From: Hominenteromicrobium mulieris
GTDB lineage: Bacteria; Bacillota; Clostridia; Oscillospirales; Acutalibacteraceae
DNA length: 64,000 nt
Assembly: GCA_021029595.1 (NCBI GenBank)
Contig: JAJJOY010000001.1
Span: 1-64,000 of the forward strand
Direction: 5' to 3'
The notes below the pieces were generated by a model. The model was given only the letters and a program-made list of their open reading frames with translations, made no database searches and was not told the DNA's origin. Position numbers and translations under genes: made by a program. Positions 53,348 to 61,989 of the stretch are shown one piece after another (the first letter of the stretch is position 1; each line of letters begins with the position of its first letter).

Positions 53348-53914
53348 ATGAAACATGCACTCGTTTTATTTTCTTCGCCGCATAAAGACGGACACACAAA
53401 GAAGCTGCTTGAAGCTTTTCTCGACGGATTGAAAGGAAAAGACTGGAAAGTAAAATCACTTGACATTTGCAAAGTGAATATTCATCCGTGTATCGCCTGC
53501 GGATATTGCCAAAAAGCAGACGGCTGCGCGTTTCGCGACCTCGATGAATTCGATCGTGACCTACGCGCGTGTGATCTGCTTCTCATCGCCACGCCGGTCT
53601 ATAACCTCTCGTTTCCGGCGCAGTTCAAGGCGGTCATCGACCGTTTTCAGCGGTATTTTGAAGCTAGATTTGCCCGTGGTATCCGCCCGGCGATTGCGAC
53701 ACACCGCGATGCCGTTTTGCTGCTCACCATGGGGCGGTATGATCCGTTTGCGGTGGAGGTATGCGAGAAAACACTGCGCCAAAGCTTTTCCGTTATGAAC
53801 ACAACGCTCAAAAAAACGGTGGTTTTGCCGGACACAGACCGTGCAGATTGCGAAAACTCTGCGATTTTCGCGAAGGCACAGGAAATTGCTATTGAAATCG
53901 CGCGCGAGCTGTGA
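53348..53914 (+). CDS. flavodoxin-fold NAD(P)H-dependent oxidoreductase with CxxC cluster
   Basis: 188 residues. The flavodoxin-like N-terminus ALVLFSSPHKDGHTKKLLEA is followed by CIACGYCQKADGC, a cysteine cluster typical of iron-sulfur flavoproteins and the WrbA/MdaB-like NADPH-dependent FMN reductases. TPVYNLSFPAQFKAVIDR is the FMN-phosphate loop. It may reduce quinones or small electrophiles; the exact role is unknown. It is monocistronic, after the leuS terminator. The promoter of yebC overlaps its 3' end. Confidence 0.88.
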   Translation: MKHALVLFSSPHKDGHTKKLLEAFLDGLKGKDWKVKSLDICKVNIHPCIACGYCQKADGCAFRDLDEFDRDLRACDLLLIATPVYNLSFPAQFKAVIDRFQRYFEARFARGIRPAIATHRDAVLLLTMGRYDPFAVEVCEKTLRQSFSVMNTTLKKTVVLPDTDRADCENSAIFAKAQEIAIEIAREL

Positions 53915-53920
53915 TATAAT
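53892..53920 (+). promoter_or_regulatory. sigma-A promoter of yebC
   Basis: TTGAAA (53892-53897) and TATAAT (53915-53920) are exactly 17 bp apart. The -35 is in the upstream coding sequence, and the -10 begins directly after its TGA stop. Confidence 0.75.
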
Positions 53921-53957
53921 AACTTGAATTTGTGTGAATAAAGGCAGGTTTTCATCA

Positions 53958-54704
53958 ATGTCAGGACATTCCAAGTGGAATAATATTAAGAGAAAGAAAG
54001 AAAAGACCGACGGTGCAAGAGCGAAGATCTTCACAAAGATCGGCCGTGAGCTTGCCGTTGCCGTTAAAGAAGGCGGCAGCGCAGACCCGGCAGCGAACTC
54101 CAAGCTGAAGGACGTCATTGCGAAGGCTAAGGCGAACAATGTGCCGAACGACAACATTGAGCGCATCATTAAGAAAGCCGCAGGCGAGGGCAACTCCAAC
54201 GCATATGAAAGCATCACCTACGAAGGCTACGGCCCCGCAGGCGTTGCCGTCATCGTGGAATGCCTCACCGATAACCGCAACCGTACCGCGGGCGATGTCC
54301 GTCATTACTTTGATAAGTTTGGCGGCAACCTCGGCACCACCGGTTGCGTTTCCTTCATGTTCAACGAAAAGGGCGTTATCGTGCTGGAGCGTGAGGGTTT
54401 TGACGAAGATGCCGTCATGAGCGATGCACTGGAGGCCGGTGCTTCCGATTTTCAGGCAGACGAAGACGTGTTCGAGATCTACACTGAGCCGTCCGATTTC
54501 AGCGGCGTTCGCGATGATCTGGAAGCTAAGGGCTATTCCTTTGTTTCCGCAGAAGTGGAAATGGTCCCGGATACCTACACGGATCTCACTGATCCCGATC
54601 AGATTCTCAAGATGCAGAAGCTGATCGATGCACTCGAGGATAACGACGATGTCCAGCAGGTCTGGCACAACTGGAACGAGCCCGAGGAAGAAGACGAAGA
54701 TTGA
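53958..54704 (+). CDS. YebC/PmpR-family protein
   Basis: 248 residues. It starts [20 protein letters not shown], the diagnostic N-terminus. [14 protein letters not shown] and the C-terminal [18 protein letters not shown] are also family landmarks. Members are annotated as transcriptional regulators, and some (YebC2-type) help translation of proline stretches; which applies here is not evident. The start at 53958 fits the conserved Met. Confidence 0.95.
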   Translation: MSGHSKWNNIKRKKEKTDGARAKIFTKIGRELAVAVKEGGSADPAANSKLKDVIAKAKANNVPNDNIERIIKKAAGEGNSNAYESITYEGYGPAGVAVIVECLTDNRNRTAGDVRHYFDKFGGNLGTTGCVSFMFNEKGVIVLEREGFDEDAVMSDALEAGASDFQADEDVFEIYTEPSDFSGVRDDLEAKGYSFVSAEVEMVPDTYTDLTDPDQILKMQKLIDALEDNDDVQQVWHNWNEPEEEDED

Positions 54705-54706
54705 TG

Positions 54707-54742
54707 CTGAAAACCTCTCTGGGCTTACCGGGGAGGTTTTTT
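54707..54742 (+). terminator. terminator of yebC
   Basis: AAAACCTC (54710-54717) pairs with GAGGTTTT (54733-54740), with extra G-U and G-C pairs inside and a T-run ending at 54742. Confidence 0.85.
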
Positions 54743-54815
54743 ACAGCCTGTTTTTACTTGCGCCACGTATAAAACGCAACACACGGCGCACATAAGAAAG
54801 GAAGGCATAGATAAG

Positions 54816-55769
54816 ATGAATGAGTTAAGACACCTCGTAGACCCGCTGGATCTTTCCTTTGAGGAGACCCTGCGTCTGCTGGACCTTGCGGACAGCATTG
54901 CAAACGACCGCACCGCATTCGCCCACAAGTGTGAAGGTAAAATCCTTGCCACGCTCTTTTACGAGCCGAGTACCCGCACGCGTCTGAGCTTTGAATCGGC
55001 CATGATGCGCCTTGGCGGCAAGGTATTGGGCTTTGCAAGTGCACAGAACAGCTCTGCTTCCAAGGGTGAAAGCGTTGCCGATACGGTACGCATGGTATCC
55101 TGCTATTCGGATATCATCGCCATGCGCCACAACAAAGAGGGTGCGCCGCGCGTAGCAGCACAGTACGCTCGCGTGCCGGTCATCAACGCCGGTGACGGCG
55201 GCCACCAGCATCCGACGCAGACGCTCACCGACCTGCTCACCATCCGCCGCGAAAAGGGCAGACTGAATAACCTGACGATCGGTCTGTGCGGCGACTTGAA
55301 ATTTGGCCGCACCGTGCACTCACTCATCAAATCGCTTGTGCGCTGGGAGGGCATCCGCTTCGTGTTCATCTCCCCGGAAGAGCTGCATGTGCCGAGCTAT
55401 ATCATCGATGAAGTCGTAAAGCCCTCCGGCTGCGAATACAAAGAAGTCCGTACCATGGACGAGGTTCTGCCGGAGCTTGACGTGCTCTACATGACCCGCG
55501 TACAGCGCGAGCGCTTCTTCAACGAAGAAGATTACATTCGCTTAAAAGACAGCTTCATTCTTGACGCTGAAAAGATGAAGCTTGCGCCGAAGGATCTTAT
55601 TGTGCTGCATCCGCTGCCGCGTGTCAACGAAATCGCGGTCGAAGTGGACGACGACCCGCGTGCAAAGTACTTTGTGCAGGCACAAAACGGCGTATATGTC
55701 CGCATGGCGCTCATTTTAATGCTTCTGAACATCGAACCGGGACTTTTTGAGGAGGAAACCGTATGCTGA
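54816..55769 (+). CDS. pyrB: aspartate carbamoyltransferase catalytic chain
   Basis: 317 residues. Carbamoyl-phosphate binding [21 protein letters not shown] is at about 48-68, with [11 protein letters not shown] and HPLPRVNEI as aspartate-site motifs. It catalyses the committed step of pyrimidine synthesis. It is coupled to pyrI by a 7-bp overlap, and no other pyr gene or PyrR-binding leader is visible in the window. A TATAAA (54768-54773) without a good -35 is upstream. Confidence 0.97.
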   Translation: MNELRHLVDPLDLSFEETLRLLDLADSIANDRTAFAHKCEGKILATLFYEPSTRTRLSFESAMMRLGGKVLGFASAQNSSASKGESVADTVRMVSCYSDIIAMRHNKEGAPRVAAQYARVPVINAGDGGHQHPTQTLTDLLTIRREKGRLNNLTIGLCGDLKFGRTVHSLIKSLVRWEGIRFVFISPEELHVPSYIIDEVVKPSGCEYKEVRTMDEVLPELDVLYMTRVQRERFFNEEDYIRLKDSFILDAEKMKLAPKDLIVLHPLPRVNEIAVEVDDDPRAKYFVQAQNGVYVRMALILMLLNIEPGLFEEETVC

Positions 55770-56191
55770 ACATCGACAGTATCCAAAACGGCATTGTGAT
55801 CGACCATATTCAGGCAGGCAAGGGTATGCGCATCTACGAGCTTTTGGAGCTCGATAAGCTCGATTGCTGCGTGGCACTCATCAAAAATGCCCGCAGCAGC
55901 AAGCTGGGCAGAAAAGATATCATCAAGATTGAAGGCGACCTCGCTATCAACTTCGATGTGCTCGGCTTTATCGATAACAACATCACCGTATGCACCATTA
56001 AAAACGGTGAGCTTGTGAAGAAAGAGAACATCGTGCTGCCGCGTCGCATCAAAAATGTTGTAAAGTGCAAGAACCCGCGCTGCATCACAAGCACGGAGGA
56101 AAACCTCGACCAGATCTTCGTGCTGTGCGATGAAAAAGCGCACCGCTATCGTTGCCTGTACTGTGAACAAGCGTATAAGAGCCATGAATAA
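55763..56191 (+). CDS. pyrI: aspartate carbamoyltransferase regulatory chain
   Basis: 142 residues. The N-terminal allosteric domain ([20 protein letters not shown]) is followed by the zinc domain with CKNPRC ... CDEK ... CLYC, the four Cys that hold the catalytic-regulatory interface. It gives feedback inhibition by CTP and activation by ATP. PyrI occurs in some Clostridia but not in Bacillus. It overlaps pyrB by 7 bp and the small following gene by 8 bp. Confidence 0.96.
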   Translation: MLNIDSIQNGIVIDHIQAGKGMRIYELLELDKLDCCVALIKNARSSKLGRKDIIKIEGDLAINFDVLGFIDNNITVCTIKNGELVKKENIVLPRRIKNVVKCKNPRCITSTEENLDQIFVLCDEKAHRYRCLYCEQAYKSHE

Positions 56192-56402
56192 GGCACAGCG
56201 TAACGGTGCAGGCCGTCGCGACCCGGAGAAATTGAAGCGCCAAAAGCGCCGTGACCGCCTGTTTCTGGCGTTCCTGACCTTTTTGAATTTTCTCCTCGCT
56301 TTGATCGTGCGCATCGCAGACCGCAAGAGCGTCATCAAAGCGGTAAAGCAGGACGACAAGCTTGCGTTGCTGCTTGAAGAAAAAACCACAAAATCCCTTT
56401 GA
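56184..56402 (+). CDS. small membrane protein of unknown function
   Basis: 72 residues if the ATG at 56184 is used, overlapping the end of pyrI. The N-terminal half is very basic (RRDPEKLKRQKRRDR). A hydrophobic stretch LFLAFLTFLNFLLALIV follows, and the tail is charged, so it looks like a single-span or peripheral membrane protein. No strong RBS was seen, but translational coupling to pyrI is possible. No family is recognised, and a spurious frame remains possible. Confidence 0.5.
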   Translation: MNKAQRNGAGRRDPEKLKRQKRRDRLFLAFLTFLNFLLALIVRIADRKSVIKAVKQDDKLALLLEEKTTKSL

Positions 56403-56408
56403 AATACC

Positions 56409-56437
56409 TTGACTTTAGGGTCAGTGTATGTTAATAT
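56409..56437 (+). promoter_or_regulatory. sigma-A promoter of the rplU operon
   Basis: TTGACT (56409-56414) and TAATAT (56432-56437) are 17 bp apart, matching the infC promoter design. An overlapping TATGAT is at 20 bp. Confidence 0.75.
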
Positions 56438-56440
56438 GAT

Positions 56441-56520
56441 AGAGCCGCTTACTGTGGGCTGAAAAGTGACGAAAGTCCGCCTACGAGTAGCGAGATTACA
56501 GAAAAGGCAGGCAGAAAAAA
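56441..56520 (+). promoter_or_regulatory. structured leader before rplU (candidate L21 leader)
   Basis: About 80 bases between promoter and rplU contain GC-rich complementary blocks (AGCCGC...GCGGGC-like segments and a GTCCGCCTACG stretch) and end in AAAAGGCAGGC before the ATG. The place fits the L21 autoregulatory leader of Firmicutes, but the exact fold could not be verified by eye. Confidence 0.45.
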
Positions 56521-56829
56521 ATGTTTGCAGTTATTGAAACCGGCGGTAAGCAGTACAAGGTACAGTACGGCGACGTGATCTACGTTGAGAAGCTCGCTGC
56601 CAATGAAGACGAGACAGTTACGTTCCCGGTCGTTGCAATTTGCGGCGAAGACGGAACAAAAATCGGCACCCCGTATGTTGAGGGCGCTTCCGTTACAGGC
56701 AAGGTCCTGAAGAACGGCAAGGCTAAGAAGGTTACGATCCTCACTTACAAGCCGAAGAAGGGCGAAAAGCGCAAGATGGGCCACAGACAGCCCTACACGA
56801 AGATTCAGATTGAGTCCGTTCAGGGCTAA
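56521..56829 (+). CDS. rplU: 50S ribosomal protein L21
   Basis: 102 residues, the usual length. It begins MFAVIETGGKQYKVQYGDVI, the L21 signature, and ends with the basic KKGEKRKMGHRQPYTKIQI segment that contacts 23S rRNA. It is followed 9 bp later by prp and then rpmA, the standard L21-Prp-L27 order. Confidence 0.98.
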   Translation: MFAVIETGGKQYKVQYGDVIYVEKLAANEDETVTFPVVAICGEDGTKIGTPYVEGASVTGKVLKNGKAKKVTILTYKPKKGEKRKMGHRQPYTKIQIESVQG

Positions 56830-56838
56830 TTTGATCGT

Positions 56839-57162
56839 ATGATTCGTGCGGATTTTTTCGCAAATGCAGACGGAGCGCTTCTCGGTTTTTCCGTGCTTGG
56901 CCATTCCGGTCTGGCGCAGGAGGGAGAAGACATTCTCTGTGCTGCGGTTTCTTCTGCGGCGTATATGACGGCGAACACCGTGCTGGAGATTTTACACATC
57001 ACACCGATTTCTCTTCGAGCAGAGGACGGCGAGATGCTGTTTAGAGTTTCCGATACCGATGCACGGACATGCCGCAGCCTGTTTGAGGGATTTAAGCTGC
57101 ATCTTCTCGGTTTAGAGGAGCAGTACCCCGAAAACTTACAGGTACGCTACGCAGAAGTCTGA
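56839..57162 (+). CDS. prp: ribosomal-processing cysteine protease Prp
   Basis: 107 residues. The catalytic pair is the His in VLGHSGLA (about 22) and the Cys in EDILCAAVS (about 34), as in the Prp/YsxB family. It cleaves the N-terminal extension of L27, which is present in the next gene. The RBS is weak, so coupling to rplU is likely. Confidence 0.95.
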   Translation: MIRADFFANADGALLGFSVLGHSGLAQEGEDILCAAVSSAAYMTANTVLEILHITPISLRAEDGEMLFRVSDTDARTCRSLFEGFKLHLLGLEEQYPENLQVRYAEV

Positions 57163-57188
57163 CAATAAAACGAAAGGAAGGCAACAAA

Positions 57189-57473
57189 ATGCTTAAGATC
57201 AATATCCAGTTGTTTGCTCATAAAAAAGGTATGGGCTCCACGAAGAACGGCCGTGATTCCGAATCCAAAAGACTCGGTGTCAAGCGTGCAGATGGTCAGC
57301 ACGTTCTCGCAGGCAACATTCTTGTTAAGCAGCGCGGCACGCACATCCATCCGGGTGAGAACGTAGGCAGAGGCTCTGATGACTCTCTGTTCGCGCTCAT
57401 TGACGGTCAGGTTCGTTTCGAGCGTATGGGCCGTGACCGCAAGAAGGTCAGCGTTTACTCGATCGAGCAGTAA
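57189..57473 (+). CDS. rpmA: 50S ribosomal protein L27 with cleavable N-terminal extension
   Basis: 94 residues. The start [21 protein letters not shown] contains the Firmicute-type extension, with expected Prp cleavage after the FA-like position so that the mature protein begins near HKKG. The rest is standard L27 (GDSxSKRLGVK...). The mature N-terminus reaches the peptidyl transferase centre. RBS AAAGGAAGG. The pairing with prp upstream supports the processing model. Confidence 0.97.
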   Translation: MLKINIQLFAHKKGMGSTKNGRDSESKRLGVKRADGQHVLAGNILVKQRGTHIHPGENVGRGSDDSLFALIDGQVRFERMGRDRKKVSVYSIEQ

Positions 57474-57525
57474 TTTTGACCCTTGGGGGAATACCGGTTT
57501 CGTATCCCCGAATATACGATGAAAC

Positions 57526-57565
57526 GGGCTTCTTCGGGTAAAGCGGAGAAGCCCATTTTATTTTG
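57526..57565 (+). terminator. terminator between rpmA and obgE
   Basis: GGGCTTCT (57526-57533) pairs with AGAAGCCC (57547-57554), followed by ATTTTATTTT. A second, bulged hairpin, GGGGGAATAC/GTATCCCC, lies upstream at 57485-57509. Confidence 0.75.
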
Positions 57566-57602
57566 TACAGAGCCGTCCGCGGCGCTGAAAGGATGATGAA
57601 TT

Positions 57603-58877
57603 ATGTTTATCGATATAGCTAAGATCAAGGTAAAAGCCGGTGACGGCGGCGACGGTGCCGTGGCTTTTCACCGTGAAAAATACGTGGCTTCCGGCGGCCC
57701 GGACGGCGGCGACGGCGGTCGCGGCGGCGACATCGTGTTCCGCGTGGACGATAACCTCTCCACACTGGCGGATTTCCGCTACAAGCGCAAGTACACCGCA
57801 GAGCGCGGCGAAAACGGTCGCGGAAAGCGCTGCTTCGGCAAAAGCGCACAGCCGCTCGTCATTACCGTGCCGCGCGGCACACTGATCCGCAATGTGGAGA
57901 CCGGCCGCATCATGGCGGACATGTCCACAGACGAAGACGTCGTTATCGCGAAGGGCGGCCGCGGTGGCTGGGGCAACACGCATTTTGCGTCACCTACGCG
58001 CCAGACTCCGCGCTTTGCAAAGCCCGGCACACCCGGTGAAGCATTCGAGCTTCAGCTTGAACTCAAGCTGCTCGCCGATGTGGGCCTTGTGGGCTTCCCA
58101 AATGTAGGTAAATCTACGCTCGTTTCCGTTGTAAGTGAAGCGAAACCGAACATTGCAAACTACCACTTTACGACCATCACCCCGGTGCTCGGCGTGGTGC
58201 ATATGCCGAACGCGCCATCGTTTGTCATGGCGGATATTCCCGGCCTTATCGAGGGCGCATGGCAGGGTGTAGGCCTCGGTCATCAATTTCTGCGCCATGT
58301 AGAGCGTTGCCGCATGCTCATTCACATTGTCGATGTTTCCGGTAGCGAGGGCAGAGACCCGAAGGAGGACTTCCGCATCATCAACGAAGAACTGCGCAAA
58401 TTCAACCCCGACCTCGCGAACCGTCCCATGCTGGTCGCCGGCAATAAATGTGACCTGACGACCGACGAGCAGGTAGAGGATTTCCGCAAGTTTGTCGAGG
58501 CGCAAGGCTATGAATTCTTTCCAATCATGGCGGCAATCCGCTATGATGTTGACCCGCTTTTGAATAAAACCGCAGAAATGCTTTCCACGCTGCCGCCGGT
58601 CGCGCATTTCGAGCCGGAACCGGAGCCGGTAAAGCCTGTCGAAGAATTCAGCAGCAAGGCAAAGGTCGATATCCGCGTGGAGGACAACGTGTATTTTGTC
58701 GAGGCCGATTGGCTCTTAAAGCTCATCTCCGCCGTCGATTTCGATGATTACGAGTCGCTCCAGTACTTCCAGCGTGTGCTCATTCACACCGGTGTTATCG
58801 ATGCGCTGCGTGAGGCGGGCATCCAGGAAGGCGACACGGTCAGCATGTATGACCTTGAATTTGATTTTGTAAACTAA
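57603..58877 (+). CDS. obgE: GTPase ObgE/CgtA
   Basis: 424 residues. The glycine-rich Obg fold has GGPDGGDGGRGGDIVF (about 31-46). The G domain has GFPNVGKST (G1), DIPGLIEGA (G3) and NKCDLTT (G4). A C-terminal OCT domain follows a Pro/Glu linker. It acts in 50S assembly and the stringent and sporulation responses. It is followed 12 bp later by mrnC. RBS GAAAGG. Confidence 0.97.
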   Translation: MFIDIAKIKVKAGDGGDGAVAFHREKYVASGGPDGGDGGRGGDIVFRVDDNLSTLADFRYKRKYTAERGENGRGKRCFGKSAQPLVITVPRGTLIRNVETGRIMADMSTDEDVVIAKGGRGGWGNTHFASPTRQTPRFAKPGTPGEAFELQLELKLLADVGLVGFPNVGKSTLVSVVSEAKPNIANYHFTTITPVLGVVHMPNAPSFVMADIPGLIEGAWQGVGLGHQFLRHVERCRMLIHIVDVSGSEGRDPKEDFRIINEELRKFNPDLANRPMLVAGNKCDLTTDEQVEDFRKFVEAQGYEFFPIMAAIRYDVDPLLNKTAEMLSTLPPVAHFEPEPEPVKPVEEFSSKAKVDIRVEDNVYFVEADWLLKLISAVDFDDYESLQYFQRVLIHTGVIDALREAGIQEGDTVSMYDLEFDFVN

Positions 58878-58889
58878 GAGGGTGGCTAT

Positions 58890-59318
58890 TTGGAAAAGTT
58901 CTATCAAACGGAATCGGATCCGAAGCAGTTAAGCCCCTTAACGCTCGCTTATGTGGGTGACGGCGTGTACGAGCTTTTCGTGCGCGAATATATCGTCTCC
59001 AAAGGCAACTGCCCCGTGAAAAAGCTGCACAGCCGCGCCGTTTCGTTCGTGCGTTGCGAGTTTCAGGCGAAGGTGCTTAGTGAAGTGCTGATGCCGCTTT
59101 TCACGGAAGAGGAAAAAGAAGTCTGCCTGCGCGGACGCAATGCGCACGTTTCGCACGTGCCGAAAAACTCAAGCGTTGCGGATTACCACGCAGCCACAGC
59201 ATTTGAATGCGTTTTCGGCTATCTTTACCTTAAAGGCGAGCTGGAGCGCCTGCGTCTTTTCTTCGATAAGATCCTTGAATTTGCAGAAACGGAGGAAACC
59301 GCACATGCGCAAAAATAA
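58890..59318 (+). CDS. mrnC: Mini-ribonuclease 3 (23S rRNA maturation), TTG start
   Basis: 142 residues. LAYVGDGVYELFVREY (about 18-33) is the RNase III-like catalytic helix, here with Gly where many homologues have Ala. GRNAHVSHVPKNSSVADYHAATAFE carries the second acidic residue. There is no dsRNA-binding domain. It trims 23S rRNA ends. The start is TTG 58890, with GAGGGTGG before it. It overlaps the following YitT gene by 14 bp. Confidence 0.9.
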   Translation: MEKFYQTESDPKQLSPLTLAYVGDGVYELFVREYIVSKGNCPVKKLHSRAVSFVRCEFQAKVLSEVLMPLFTEEEKEVCLRGRNAHVSHVPKNSSVADYHAATAFECVFGYLYLKGELERLRLFFDKILEFAETEETAHAQK

Positions 59319-60258
59319 AGTTGCAAAAAACGTGAAGGAATTTCTGCTTGACCTGATTTTCATGACGGCGGGTTCCGTTATTTACGCGGTCGGCCTGAAC
59401 GGCTTTACCGCGCCGAACAACATCGCGCCGGGCGGCGTGAGCGGTATCGCCATCGTGCTGAATTATCTATTCGGCACGCCCGTCGGCACCGTGATTTTGC
59501 TTATTAACGTGCCGATCATCATTTGGGCGATTATTGAGATCGGTTATAAGCTCGTCACCAAAACGATGTTGGCGGTCGTGTTAAACGCTGCCTGCATCGA
59601 CATCGTGGCACTGTTCATGCCGGTCTACCACGGTGACCCACTCATCATCACACTCATCGGCGGCGTGTGTGAGGGCGTGGGTCTTTCACTCGTCTTTATG
59701 CGCGGTGCCACGACCGGCGGCACGGACATGATCGCGCGTCTGCTCAATCATCGCCTGCGCCATCTTTCCATGGGCAAGCTGATGCTTGCCGTAGACGGCT
59801 GCGTCGTGCTGTTTTCCGCCATCGTATATAAGAGCATTGAAAGCGCCGTGTACGCGTGCATCGTCATTTTTGTATCGACAAAAATCATCGATACAATTCT
59901 GTACGGCACAGATGCGGGCAACGGCAAAATGTTTTTCATTATGTCCCATAAAAACGATGTCATTGCCGACCGCATCATTAAGGAGATGGACCGCGGCCTG
60001 ACGTTTCTCAAGTCCCGCAGCGGCTATTTGAAGCAGGACGGCGAGGTGCTCTTCTGCGCCGTGCGTCGCTTTGAGGTGTTCCGCATCAGCGAGATCATCC
60101 GCGAGGAAGACCCCGATGCGTTCGTCATCGTCGGCGATGCCGGTGAAATCGCCGGTGAGGGCTTCAAACCCGTGCGCTCCGACGACCGCACGCTCGGCGA
60201 GATTATCAAAGCTATTCGCAAGACGGGCGATAAGCCGGTCAGCGAGCCGAAAGAATAA
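59305..60258 (+). CDS. YitT family membrane protein
   Basis: 317 residues. Five to six membrane helices begin about residue 14 (LLDLIFMTAGSVIYAVGLNGF) and include GATTGGTDMIARLL. A C-terminal DUF2179 domain (about 210-300) has KNDVIADRIIKEMDRGLTFL. The family is uncharacterised. The ATG at 59305 has GGAGG upstream; the frame open from 59140 runs inside mrnC. A bidirectional terminator follows. Confidence 0.93.
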   Translation: MRKNKVAKNVKEFLLDLIFMTAGSVIYAVGLNGFTAPNNIAPGGVSGIAIVLNYLFGTPVGTVILLINVPIIIWAIIEIGYKLVTKTMLAVVLNAACIDIVALFMPVYHGDPLIITLIGGVCEGVGLSLVFMRGATTGGTDMIARLLNHRLRHLSMGKLMLAVDGCVVLFSAIVYKSIESAVYACIVIFVSTKIIDTILYGTDAGNGKMFFIMSHKNDVIADRIIKEMDRGLTFLKSRSGYLKQDGEVLFCAVRRFEVFRISEIIREEDPDAFVIVGDAGEIAGEGFKPVRSDDRTLGEIIKAIRKTGDKPVSEPKE

Positions 60259-60268
60259 ATCCGCATAG

Positions 60269-60303
60269 AAAAAGCAGACAAGCGCATCGCCTGCCTGCTT
60301 TTT
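60269..60303. terminator. bidirectional terminator between the YitT gene and the small minus-strand gene
   Basis: AAAAAGCAG (60269-60277) and CTGCTTTTT (60295-60303) flank further imperfect pairs (CAAGCG/CGCCTG). T-runs exist on both strands, so it can end both convergent genes. Confidence 0.85.
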
Positions 60304-60316
60304 CCGGTTTTTTGTG

Positions 60317-60457
60317 TTACCGGCAGCTTTTTTCACTGCGGTTTTCCGTACGATTTTCCGTGCCGTTATTCACGCGGTCGGTTGTCTGACGGTCGCTCTT
60401 ATTGCGGCTTTGTTTCTGGTTTTTGTTTGTGTAATTCTTGTTTTCGGAATTTGCCAT
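60317..60457 (-). CDS. small Asn/Arg/Lys-rich protein, possible spore component
   Basis: 46 residues, beginning MANSENKNYTNKNQKQSRNK and continuing with SDRQTTDRVNNGTENR. It has no hydrophobic stretch and is dominated by Asn, Arg, Lys, Ser, Thr and Glu, like minor small acid-soluble spore proteins of Clostridia. GGAAGGGG precedes the ATG, and a sigma-G-like promoter stands before it (60480-60508). It has a shared terminator downstream. Such a short frame could be chance, but promoter, RBS and terminator together make it credible. No named family is recognised. Confidence 0.7.
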   Translation of the reverse strand: MANSENKNYTNKNQKQSRNKSDRQTTDRVNNGTENRTENRSEKSCR

Positions 60458-60479
60458 GTGATTCACCCCTTCCGAAAGC

Positions 60480-60508
60480 TATTATGCGCACGGTACACGC
60501 GTTTATGT
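60480..60508 (-). promoter_or_regulatory. candidate sigma-G promoter of the small spore-like gene
   Basis: On the minus strand, CATAATA (60480-60486) matches the sigma-G -10 consensus CATWHTA at all seven positions. ACATA (60504-60508) lies 17 bp upstream and fits GHATR in four of five positions. The message would begin just before the ribosome-binding site. Confidence 0.5.
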
Positions 60509-60543
60509 ACCGAATTTATGAAATTAGGAAAGGTGGGGCGGCC

Positions 60544-61869
60544 ATGGAATTGCCCGCAGCTTTTGAAAAACGAATGCAGGATATGCTTGGGGCAGAATAT
60601 ACGGCGTTTCGGGCGTCTTACAACGAACCGCACAAACGCGGCATTCGTTTGAACACTGTAAAATGCACAAAAGAGCAGCTTGAACGCGCACTGCCGTTTA
60701 CACTGGTGCAAACGCCGTTTTCGCCGCTCTCGTTTTATGCGCCGACAGATACCAAAATGGCGGCGCTGCCGCTCTATCATGCAGGCGCGTTTTATTCGCA
60801 GGAGCCGTCCGCGTCTTCGGCCGTCACGCTTTTGGCGCCGGAGCCGGGGGATAAGGTGCTCGACCTCTGCGCCGCACCGGGCGGTAAATCCACGCAGATT
60901 GCCGCGCTGACCGGCGACACCGGGCTTTTGTGGTCAAACGAAGTTGTGCGCAATCGCGCCGCAATTTTATCCTCCAATTTGGAGCGCATGGGCGTGCGTA
61001 ATACAGTCGTTTCCAGCGTATACCCGGAGATGCTTGCGGAAAAGCTCGGCGGGTATTTTGATAAAGTGCTCGTTGATGCGCCGTGCTCCGGCGAAGGCAT
61101 GTTCCGCCGCGATCCCGTTGCCGTGCAGGAATGGAGTCCTGAGCACGTGGAGACCTGCGCTGTACGTCAGCTCGCAATTTTATCCTCCGCCGCACAGTGC
61201 GTGCGCGAAGGCGGCATTTTGGTGTACTCTACCTGCACATTCTCCACGGAAGAAAATGAGGGCGTTGTGCAGAAATTTCTCGAGAGCCACCCGGAATTCG
61301 TGCTCGAAAAGCCGAATGTCACATTCGGTCGCCCGGCCTATGGCGTAGACGCTGTGCGCATTTTCCCGATGGACGGAGGTGAGGGGCACTTTGCCGCGCG
61401 CTTCCGCCGCGTTGCGCCATGTGAAGAACGTTTTGCGCCGTTTAGCTTTAAGCCCGACCGAGAGACGCAGGCGCATGCCGAAGAATTGTACACATCTCTG
61501 TTTACCGATGTACCGGGCAGATTCCAGCGCGTGCGCGACCGTGTGATCTTATTGCCAAATGAGCTGCCGGACATTGCAGGACTTTCCGTTCTGCGCGCCG
61601 GTGTGGAATTCGGCGAGGCAAAAAAGAACCGCATCGAGCCCGCGCATGGCATTTTCATGGCAAGCCGTGCGGAAAACTGCCGCAGCGTGCTGCATCTCAC
61701 ATCGAACGATCCTGCTTTATTCGCGTTTTTGCGCGGCGAAGAAATCCCCGCAGAGGGGCTTTCCGGTTACACCGCCGTCGCCGCAGACGGTATTGTAACG
61801 GGCTTTGGCAAGGCATCGAACGGTGTTTTGAAGAATCGTTACCCAAAGGGGCTGCGCACACACCTGTAA
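60544..61869 (+). CDS. RsmF-like 16S rRNA m5C methyltransferase (NOP2/RsmB family)
   Basis: 441 residues. SAM binding is at VLDLCAAPGGKSTQIAALTG. The two catalytic Cys are in DAPCSGEGMFR (motif IV) and YSTCTFSTEENE (motif VI). A C-terminal domain with FMASRAENC and PKGLRTHL follows, as in RsmF/YebU-type enzymes acting on C1407 or nearby sites. The ATG at 60544 has AAAGGTGGGG upstream; the longer frame from 60382 crosses the divergent small gene. Site specificity is inference. Confidence 0.92.
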   Translation: MELPAAFEKRMQDMLGAEYTAFRASYNEPHKRGIRLNTVKCTKEQLERALPFTLVQTPFSPLSFYAPTDTKMAALPLYHAGAFYSQEPSASSAVTLLAPEPGDKVLDLCAAPGGKSTQIAALTGDTGLLWSNEVVRNRAAILSSNLERMGVRNTVVSSVYPEMLAEKLGGYFDKVLVDAPCSGEGMFRRDPVAVQEWSPEHVETCAVRQLAILSSAAQCVREGGILVYSTCTFSTEENEGVVQKFLESHPEFVLEKPNVTFGRPAYGVDAVRIFPMDGGEGHFAARFRRVAPCEERFAPFSFKPDRETQAHAEELYTSLFTDVPGRFQRVRDRVILLPNELPDIAGLSVLRAGVEFGEAKKNRIEPAHGIFMASRAENCRSVLHLTSNDPALFAFLRGEEIPAEGLSGYTAVAADGIVTGFGKASNGVLKNRYPKGLRTHL

Positions 61870-61898
61870 AGGTGCATTCGTTTATACAAAAAGAACAG

Positions 61899-61940
61899 AA
61901 AGCTTCGCAAAGCCAAATGGTTATTTGTGAAGCTTTTTTT
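61899..61940 (+). terminator. terminator of the RsmF-like gene
   Basis: AAAGCTTCGCAAA (61899-61911) pairs with TTTGTGAAGCTTT (61924-61936) with one G-U pair, followed by a run of T to 61940. Confidence 0.9.
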
Positions 61941-61960
61941 GCAATTTAAACCTCGGTAAC

Positions 61961-61989
61961 TTGCAAAAAAGGCAAATACGTGCTAAAAT
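61961..61989 (+). promoter_or_regulatory. sigma-A promoter of ilvE
   Basis: TTGCAA (61961-61966) and TAAAAT (61984-61989) are 17 bp apart, 33 bp before the start codon. The short leader has no T-box. Confidence 0.65.

Noticed and set aside
57485..57509. Hairpin GGGGGAATAC/GTATCCCC as terminator
   Set aside because: It has a bulge and no T-run; the terminator at 57526-57565 is the better candidate.
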